NCBI GenBank assembly: GCA_963821025.1
Contig: CAWGCG010000005.1
Location: forward strand, 558,001 to 622,000
Source: WHSW01 sp963821025
GTDB taxonomy: Bacteria > Actinomycetota > Thermoleophilia > Solirubrobacterales > 70-9
DNA: 64,000 nucleotides
Direction: 5' to 3'
Part shown: in pieces, positions 58,906-64,000 of the stretch
How positions within the stretch are numbered: position 1 is the first letter of the stretch
How the letters are laid out: each line of letters opens with the position of its first letter
The notes under the pieces: model-generated
Database searches by the model: none
What the model saw: the letters and a program-made list of their open reading frames with translations, nothing else
What the model was told of the DNA's origin: nothing
Made by a program: the position numbers and the translations under genes

Positions 58906-60103
58906 AATGGCGACGATCCTCTGTGTCCTTTACGACGACCCGGTCGACGGCTACCCGCCCGCTTACCCGCGCGAGCGGGTGCCCGAGATCGAGCGCTATC
59001 CCGACGGCCAGGCGACCCCGACCCCGGAGGCGATCGCCTTTCAGCCGGGCGAGCTTTTGGGCTGTGTCTCGGGCGAGCTCGGGCTGCGCGAGCTTTGCCA
59101 ACAGGCCGGCCACGAGCTGATCGTGACCGCCGACAAGGACGGCCCCGAGTCGGAGTTCGAGCGCCGCTTGCCGGAGGCCGAGGTGGTCATCTCCCAGCCC
59201 TTTTGGCCCGCTTATCTGACCGCCGAGCGGATCGCCAAGGCGCCGCAGCTAAAGCTCGCGATCACCGCCGGGATCGGCTCAGATCACGTCGACTTGGACG
59301 CCGCGGTCGAGGCCGGGATCACGGTCGCCGAGGTCACCTACTCGAACTCGATCTCGGTCTCTGAGCACGTGGTGATGATGATCTTGGCCCTGGTTCGCAA
59401 CTACATCCCCTCCTATCAGCAGGTGATCGCCGGCGGCTGGAACATCGCCGATTGCGCCGAGCGCTCCTATGACCTCGAGGGGATGCAGGTCGGCACCGTC
59501 GCCGCGGGGCGGATCGGGACCGCGGTCATGCGCCGGCTAAAGCCGTTTGAGGTCGGCCTTCACTACACCGACCGCCACCGGCTCGCGGATGAGCTCGAGG
59601 CTGAGCTCGGCGCCAGCTTTCACGAGTCGGCCGCGGCGATGGTGCCCGAGCTCGACGTGGTCACGATCAACGCCCCGCTTCATCCCGAGACCGAGCACTT
59701 GTTCGATGATGAGATGTTCGCGCGGATGAAGCGCGGCGCCTATCTGGTCAACACCGCGCGCGGCAAGATCTGTGATCGCGACGCCGTCGTCAGGGCGCTC
59801 GAGTCGGGCCAGCTGGCCGGCTATGCGGGCGATGTCTGGTATCCCCAGCCGGCACCCAAGGACCACCCCTGGCGGACGATGCCCCACCACGGGATGACCC
59901 CGCACGTCTCGGGCACCAGCCTCTCGGCCCAGGCGCGCTATGCCGCCGGCACCCGGGAGATCTTGGAGTCCTACTTTGCCCAGCGCCCGATCCGCGAGGA
60001 GTATCTGATCGTCGAGGGCGGGGCGCTGGCCGGGGCCGGCGCTCACTCCTACAGCGTCGGCGCCGGCGAGGGCGGCGGGGTCGAGGAGGCGCCGGAGGGG
60101 TAG
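58884..60103. repeat. 1,220-bp direct repeat, copy B (carries formate dehydrogenase)
   Basis: Same orientation as 28917-30136, offset 29,967 bp, three base differences, all synonymous. Its left edge falls inside the end of the upstream glxD-like gene; its right edge is the TAG of the formate dehydrogenase. Recombination between the copies would delete or duplicate about 30 kb, including module 1 and the whole mgd operon. Confidence 0.97.
58907..60103 (+). CDS. fdh: NAD-dependent formate dehydrogenase (copy 2)
   Basis: The encoded 398-aa protein is identical to copy 1; see the motifs there. Here the gene is the last of the gmaS-glxBCD operon, its ATG one base after the glxD stop, with AAGGAGG inside the glxD tail. 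This placement makes metabolic sense: methylamine carbon released as formate is oxidised to CO2 with NADH gain. At the positions I recall as the reactive Cys145, Cys255 and Cys354 of the Pseudomonas enzyme it has Ser, Ala and Ser. Codon use is unlike the flanking genes. Confidence 0.97.
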   Translation: MATILCVLYDDPVDGYPPAYPRERVPEIERYPDGQATPTPEAIAFQPGELLGCVSGELGLRELCQQAGHELIVTADKDGPESEFERRLPEAEVVISQPFWPAYLTAERIAKAPQLKLAITAGIGSDHVDLDAAVEAGITVAEVTYSNSISVSEHVVMMILALVRNYIPSYQQVIAGGWNIADCAERSYDLEGMQVGTVAAGRIGTAVMRRLKPFEVGLHYTDRHRLADELEAELGASFHESAAAMVPELDVVTINAPLHPETEHLFDDEMFARMKRGAYLVNTARGKICDRDAVVRALESGQLAGYAGDVWYPQPAPKDHPWRTMPHHGMTPHVSGTSLSAQARYAAGTREILESYFAQRPIREEYLIVEGGALAGAGAHSYSVGAGEGGGVEEAPEG

Positions 60104-60113
60104 GGAGCCGGGT

Positions 60114-60758
60114 TCAGCCCTGCGTGGCCGGCCGCCGCAGGGTCGCCCGCGCGCGCGTGAACTTCCCGCTGCGGTTGAGCTGAGCCTCGGCCTCGGCGAC
60201 GTCCTCCGGGGAGTTGACGTTGAAGACGATCCGCTCGGGATCGCCGAAACGGGCCATCTGCCGCTCGCCGATCAGATGTGGATCGAGTGCGCCGACCGCC
60301 TCGCGAAGCGATTCCCCTCGCGCCAGGGACTCGGCCAGCGGTCCGGCCAACGTCGGTGAGTAGCGCCCCAGCAACGGCTCCAGGCGTCCGTTCACCTCGC
60401 AGACCGCCACCGGCTCCTCGAGCTGAGCAAGCCAGGCGAGGAACCTCGCCGGCACCAGCGGCATGTCGCAGGCGATCGCGACGGCGCCGCGTCCGGCGCT
60501 CGCCCCGAGCGCGGCGATCAGCCCGGTGAGCGGGTGCCGCGGCTCCACCGGCTCGCTGAGCACGCGACAGTCGAGTGCGGGCAGCGGCGAGTCGGGCTTC
60601 GCCACGACCACCGGCTCGAGCCCGGCCGAGCCGACCGCCGCCACGACCCGGGCGACCAGCGGGCGACCGGCGACCTCGACCATCGCCTTCGGACTCCCCA
60701 TCCGCCGGCTCAGGCCCCCCGCGAGAACCGCGCCGACGCTCACAGTTCGTCGCCTCAT
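60114..60758 (-). CDS. mobA: MobA-like molybdenum cofactor guanylyltransferase
   Basis: Adds GMP to molybdopterin to make the MGD cofactor. It is 214 aa. The nucleotide loop is GAVLAGGLSRRMGSPKAM, the metal site VAIACDMPLVP, and the end carries the MobA pattern RIVFNVNSPEDVAEAEAQL. ATG at 60758 was used; a GTG six codons later is possible. It is divergent from moeA and convergent with formate dehydrogenase copy 2. Confidence 0.92.
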   Translation of the reverse strand: MRRRTVSVGAVLAGGLSRRMGSPKAMVEVAGRPLVARVVAAVGSAGLEPVVVAKPDSPLPALDCRVLSEPVEPRHPLTGLIAALGASAGRGAVAIACDMPLVPARFLAWLAQLEEPVAVCEVNGRLEPLLGRYSPTLAGPLAESLARGESLREAVGALDPHLIGERQMARFGDPERIVFNVNSPEDVAEAEAQLNRSGKFTRARATLRRPATQG

Positions 60759-60801
60759 CTGTGCAGTCTCCCATCGAATGGCCCGGGTAGGCTCGGCGAC
60801 C

Positions 60802-62052
60802 GTGAGTCCGGAGCTGACCGAGATCGACGATGCCCGCCGGCTGGTGCTCGAGCGCGCCGCCCCGCTCGGCGCCGAGCCGGTCGCGGTGGCCGATGCCCTC
60901 GGACGGGTATTGGCCGAGGAGGTCACCGCCGTCGACCCGGTCCCGGGGTTCGACAACTCGGCCATGGATGGCTACGCGGTCCGCGCAGCCGACACCGAGG
61001 CCGCGCCGGCTTCGCTCGCGGTGATCGACGAGTCGCGCGCCGGTCACCCCGCGTCGATGCCGGTGGGGCCGGGCGAGGCGATCGCGATCTCGACCGGCGC
61101 GATGCTTCCCGAGGGCGCCGACGCGGTGGTCCGTGTCGAGGACACGGACGGCGCCACCGACGCGGTCGAGGTCCGGGTCGCGGCTGAGCCCGGGCGCGAC
61201 GTTCGCCGCGCCGGGGACGACATCGTCGCCGGCGAGGCGGTGCTGGCGGCGGGCACCGTCCTCGGCCCCGCCGCGCTGGGGGTGCTGACCTCGATCGGAC
61301 GCGGGGAGGCGGCCTGCGCTCGCCGTCCCCGGGTCACCGTGCTGACCACCGGCGATGAGCTGCAAGAGGCTGGAGAGCCGCTGCGCCCCGGAGCAATCCG
61401 CAACTCCAACGCGCACTCGCTCGCCGCCCTGGTCGAGCGCGCCGGCGGCGAGTTGATCGCCGCCGAGATCGTCGCCGACGACCGCGAGTCCACCGCGCGC
61501 GCTCTCCGCCGGGCGCTCGAGGGCGAGATCGCGATCGTCTCCGGCGGGGTCTCGGTCGGCCCCCACGACCACGTGCGCCCGGCGCTCGCCGCGATCGGAG
61601 TCGAGCAGGTCTTCTGGGGCGTGGCGCTGCGCCCGGGCAAGCCGACTTACTTCGGCACCCTCGACCCTGATCCGGCCGGTACGGACCGGACGCGAGGCGG
61701 AGGATCCGGGCGGAAAATGGTGTTCGGGTTGCCCGGCAACCCCGTTTCGGCGATCGTCACCTTCCTGCTCTTCGCACGGCCGGCGATCCGGGCGATGCTC
61801 GGCATCGCCGACACGCGCCGGCGTTCGACGGCGGTCCTCGATGCCGCCTACGAGAAGCAGCCCGGGCGAGCGCACCTGATTCGTTGCCGGCTCGAGCTCG
61901 CCGAGGATGGATGGCACGCGACGCCGACCATGGACCAAGGCTCGCATGTGCTCACGTCGATGCTGGGCGCTGATGCGCTCGCGATCGTGCCCACCCCGAG
62001 CGCATCGGTGAGCGCCGGCGAGCGGGTCGAGATCGAGCTGCTCGACCCGTGA
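60802..62052 (+). CDS. moeA: Molybdopterin molybdenumtransferase MoeA
   Basis: Inserts molybdate into adenylylated molybdopterin. 416 aa from GTG 60802; an in-frame ATG at 60778 would leave only 19 bp to the divergent mobA start. Motifs: DNSAMDGYAVRAAD, ISTGAMLPEGADAVVRVED, VTVLTTGDEL, IRNSNAHSL, SGGVSVGPHDHVRPAL, ALRPGKPTYFG and GLPGNPVSAIVTFLLF, covering all four MoeA domains. The stop overlaps the fusion gene (GTGA). Confidence 0.95.
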   Translation: MSPELTEIDDARRLVLERAAPLGAEPVAVADALGRVLAEEVTAVDPVPGFDNSAMDGYAVRAADTEAAPASLAVIDESRAGHPASMPVGPGEAIAISTGAMLPEGADAVVRVEDTDGATDAVEVRVAAEPGRDVRRAGDDIVAGEAVLAAGTVLGPAALGVLTSIGRGEAACARRPRVTVLTTGDELQEAGEPLRPGAIRNSNAHSLAALVERAGGELIAAEIVADDRESTARALRRALEGEIAIVSGGVSVGPHDHVRPALAAIGVEQVFWGVALRPGKPTYFGTLDPDPAGTDRTRGGGSGRKMVFGLPGNPVSAIVTFLLFARPAIRAMLGIADTRRRSTAVLDAAYEKQPGRAHLIRCRLELAEDGWHATPTMDQGSHVLTSMLGADALAIVPTPSASVSAGERVEIELLDP

Positions 62053-63233
62053 CCGGCCGCGATCGCGCCTACGATGGGCTGATGGAGGTCGAGGTTCGAC
62101 TGTTCGCGGTGCTGCGCGAGCGCGCGGGACGCGATCGGATCGCAATCGAGCTTGCCGAGGGAGCGACCGTGGCCGATGCGCTCGAGGCTACCGCTCGCGA
62201 GCCCGGTCTCGGCGAGCTGCTCGCCGCGATGCCGATACGCGCCGCGCTCAACCGTGAGTACGTGAAGGCCGAGGCGACGATCCACGCCGGGGACGAGATC
62301 GCGCTGATCCCACCGGTCAGCGGCGGCGCCACCGCCGCTGCGCGGCCTCGGGTCACCGCCGAGCCGCTGTCGCTGGCCCAGCTCGCGGCCGCGGTCGGGC
62401 GCCCGGGCGCGGGCGCCACGGTGGTCTTCGCCGGCACCACCCGCGACGTCGATCGGCTCGAGTACGAGGCCTACGGCGAGATGGCGACCGAGCGGATCAG
62501 CGAGATCCTCGCCGAGTGCACGGCCAAGCACGGCCTCGAGGCCGTCGCGGCCGAGCACCGGATCGGGGCGGTTCCGCTCGGTGAGCCGAGCGTGATCGTC
62601 GCGGTCTCGGCCGCGCACCGCGGCGAGGCGTTCGCGGGCGCCCGCGAGGCGATCGACCGGATCAAGGCTGAGGCGCCGATCTGGAAGCGCGAGGTCGTGG
62701 CGGGCGGCGAGCGTCGCTGGGTCGAGGGCAGCCCGCCTCCGGCGACGGGTGGCTCGCCGGGCCTCACCCATCTCGACGATTCCGGCAGCGCTCGCATGGT
62801 CGACGTCGGCGCCAAGCCCGAGAGCGAGCGGCGAGCCACCGCCGCCGGGCGAGTGCGGATGTCCCCGGCGACGGCCGCGGCCCTCGCTCGCGGCGACGCG
62901 CCCAAGGGCGACGTGCTTGCCACCGCGCGGATCGCCGGGATCGGCGCCGCCAAGCGGACCTGGGAGCTGATCCCGCTCGCCCACCCGCTGGCGCTCGACT
63001 TCGTCGACGTCGACGCGGGCGTCGACGCGCAAGCGGGGATCGTCTCGCTGTCGGCGAAGGCCGGGACCACCGGTCGCACCGGGGTCGAGATGGAGGCGAT
63101 GACCGCCTGCGCGGTCGCGGCGCTCACCGTCTACGACATGGTCAAGGGACTCGAGCGCGGGGTCTCGATCGAGGCGATCGAGCTGATCGCGAAGAGCGGC
63201 GGGCGCAGCGGCGATTGGAGGCGCGACCGGTGA
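62049..63233 (+). CDS. MoaD-MoaE-MoaC triple-domain molybdopterin biosynthesis fusion
   Basis: One 394-aa protein joining three steps. Residues about 12-92 are MoaD (MEVEVRLFAVLRERAG ... DEIALIPPVSGG), with the Gly-Gly that must be a free C-terminus to carry sulfur. Residues about 100-230 are MoaE (VTAEPLSLAQLAAAVG, VVFAGTTRD, AEHRIGAVPLGE, APIWKREVVAGGERRWVEG). Residues about 236-390 are MoaC (LTHLDDSGSARMVDVG, ATARIAGIGAAKRTWELIPLAHPL, VEMEAMTACAVAALTVYDM). A cleavage after GG, as reported for mycobacterial MoaX, would be needed. An ATG at 62082 begins exactly at MoaD. Confidence 0.93.
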   Translation: MTGRDRAYDGLMEVEVRLFAVLRERAGRDRIAIELAEGATVADALEATAREPGLGELLAAMPIRAALNREYVKAEATIHAGDEIALIPPVSGGATAAARPRVTAEPLSLAQLAAAVGRPGAGATVVFAGTTRDVDRLEYEAYGEMATERISEILAECTAKHGLEAVAAEHRIGAVPLGEPSVIVAVSAAHRGEAFAGAREAIDRIKAEAPIWKREVVAGGERRWVEGSPPPATGGSPGLTHLDDSGSARMVDVGAKPESERRATAAGRVRMSPATAAALARGDAPKGDVLATARIAGIGAAKRTWELIPLAHPLALDFVDVDAGVDAQAGIVSLSAKAGTTGRTGVEMEAMTACAVAALTVYDMVKGLERGVSIEAIELIAKSGGRSGDWRRDR

Positions 63234-63739
63234 GCCACGGAGCCCGCGAGCCGGGTGAGCTCGGCGCGGCCGTGCTCACGATCTCGACCTCGCGCTCGCA
63301 GGGCGCCGGCACGGACGTTGGTGGGCCGGCGCTGGCCGCCTTCGCCGAACGGGTCGGAGCGACCGTGGTCGCGACCGAGGTGATCCCGGACGAGCGCGAG
63401 CTGATCGAGGGACGCCTGCGCTGGTGGTGCGACGAGGGTGGCTGCGAGCTGGTCCTGACCACCGGCGGCACCGGCTTTTCTCCCGACGACGTCACCCCCG
63501 AGGCGACTCGGGCGGTGATCGAGCGCGAGGCACCGGGCCTGGCCGAGGCGATGCGCGCCGCCTCGCGCGAGCACACCCGGATGTGGATGACCTCCCGCGG
63601 GATCGCCGGCGTCCGCGGGCGCACCCTGATCGTCAACTTCCCCGGCAACCCGCCGGCGATCGAGCAGGCCGGCGCCGGGATCGCCGAGGCGATCCCACAC
63701 GTGCTCGGCCTGCTGACCGGGCGCAGCAAGCACCACTGA
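63230..63739 (+). CDS. mogA: Molybdopterin adenylyltransferase (MogA/MoaB-like)
   Basis: Activates molybdopterin by adenylylation before MoeA acts. It is 169 aa; LGAAVLTISTSRSQG opens the fold, and LVLTTGGTGFSPDDVTPEAT is the MogA/MoaB active-site signature, followed by SRGIAGVRGRTLIVNFPGNPPAI. GTG start overlaps the fusion gene (GTGA). The moeA, fusion and mogA genes form a compact operon. Confidence 0.94.
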   Translation: MSHGAREPGELGAAVLTISTSRSQGAGTDVGGPALAAFAERVGATVVATEVIPDERELIEGRLRWWCDEGGCELVLTTGGTGFSPDDVTPEATRAVIEREAPGLAEAMRAASREHTRMWMTSRGIAGVRGRTLIVNFPGNPPAIEQAGAGIAEAIPHVLGLLTGRSKHH

Positions 63740-63780
63740 GCGCAGTTTCGCACCCGCCGCGCGCGGGCATGTGAACCAGC

Positions 63781-64000
63781 GTGAGCGACGCCGACGAGAC
63801 CGACCGCGCGACGACCGGCGGCTCGCGGGTGCTCGTGGTCGTCGCCCAAGCGATCGCCGGAGGGCAGCTGCGGGAATCCCTCGTGGACCACCTCGGCGAG
63901 CGGCCCGTGGTTCGGGTGATCGCCCCGGCGCTGATCGACTCGCCGATCGAGCACGTGATGGGCGACGTCGACGAGGCGACCGTCGTCGCCCGCGAGCGCC
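63781..64000 (+). CDS. Truncated gene, stress-protein-like nucleotide-binding fold (5' part only)
   Basis: GTG at 63781 opens a frame still running at the window edge (73 codons seen). After a polar start (SDADETDRATTGG) comes a Rossmann-type strand SRVLVVVAQAIAGGQLRESLVDHL and RPVVRVIAPALIDSPIEHV. It resembles the protein at 8025-8531 in its opening. Too short to name. Confidence 0.5.
   Translation, partial: MSDADETDRATTGGSRVLVVVAQAIAGGQLRESLVDHLGERPVVRVIAPALIDSPIEHVMGDVDEATVVARER

Noticed and set aside
28917..60103. Composite transposon formed by the two formate dehydrogenase repeats
   Set aside because: Repeats contain only the gene and its ribosome site; no transposase, terminal inverted repeats or target duplications were found at their edges.
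62049..63233. Moa triple fusion as an assembly or frameshift artefact
   Set aside because: The frame is continuous with normal linkers, and both neighbours overlap it by 4 nt in the expected way; no repeated or broken motif was seen.
1..64000. CRISPR arrays, rRNA, tRNA, prophage or insertion sequences
   Set aside because: No regularly spaced repeats, cloverleaf-like segments, integrase or transposase motifs were noticed; a short tRNA could still be missed without a covariance search.

Overview
The window is very GC-rich and densely packed, with many ATGA/GTGA/TGATG start-stop overlaps and frequent GTG or TTG starts. Together with the gene content (actinobacterial-type group 1h [NiFe] hydrogenase, red-type form I RuBisCO with CbbX, PadR/GntR/PucR regulators, a DUF6457-like protein, a Lys-rich secreted protein) this points to a high-GC actinobacterium, most likely of the Thermoleophilia (Solirubrobacterales/Gaiellales) type. 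That placement is inference. No rRNA, tRNA, CRISPR array or transposase was seen, and no gene-free stretch reaches 300 bp.

Layout: 1-5278 (minus) hydrogenase maturation and structural genes (hypC, a hypC-like gene, hypD, hypE, hhyS, hhyL; hhyL runs off the left edge). 5423-8531 two near-identical PadR regulators, two small acidic proteins, superoxide dismutase and a stress-protein-like gene. 8662-17807 a Calvin-cycle operon: divergent cbbR, then cbbL-cbbS-cbbX, two tandem phosphoribulokinases, transketolase and class I aldolase. 17842-28373 molybdenum-related genes (MocA-like, moaA, a MerR/TOBE regulator, modABC, a MOSC protein) mixed with an aldehyde dehydrogenase, a TetR regulator and a secreted hydrolase-like protein. 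28438-34919 the first copy of an NAD-dependent formate dehydrogenase, a GntR regulator, an antiporter and signalling proteins. 35138-45940 an ammonium-transporter operon with small membrane proteins, then module 1: amidotransferase, type III glutamine synthetase-like enzyme, GlxB/C/D-like N-methylglutamate-synthase-type proteins, an unknown 147-aa protein and two FAD oxidoreductases. 46106-54348 (minus) a transporter, methenyl-THF cyclohydrolase, formyl-THF ligase and the four subunits of a sarcosine-oxidase/N-methylglutamate-dehydrogenase-type enzyme. 54508-60103 module 2: a GmaS-like synthetase, a second GlxB/C/D set and a second, almost identical formate dehydrogenase. 60114-63739 molybdenum-cofactor genes (mobA, moeA, a MoaD-MoaE-MoaC triple fusion, mogA). 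The window ends in a truncated gene.

How it fits together (inference): methylamine or a related N-methyl compound is attached to glutamate (GmaS), converted to N-methylglutamate (GlxB/C/D = MgsA/B/C) and oxidised on tetrahydrofolate (MgdABCD). The C1 unit passes through FchA and Fhs to formate with ATP formation, and formate dehydrogenase yields CO2 and NADH. The CO2 can be re-fixed by the RuBisCO cycle, with H2 oxidation as an extra electron source. The window thus reads as an autotrophic C1/trace-gas island with no serine-cycle or RuMP genes in view. Oddities include a 1,220-bp duplication carrying the formate dehydrogenase, a GlxD homologue that has lost its Fe-S cysteines, tandem phosphoribulokinases and the three-domain Mo-cofactor fusion.
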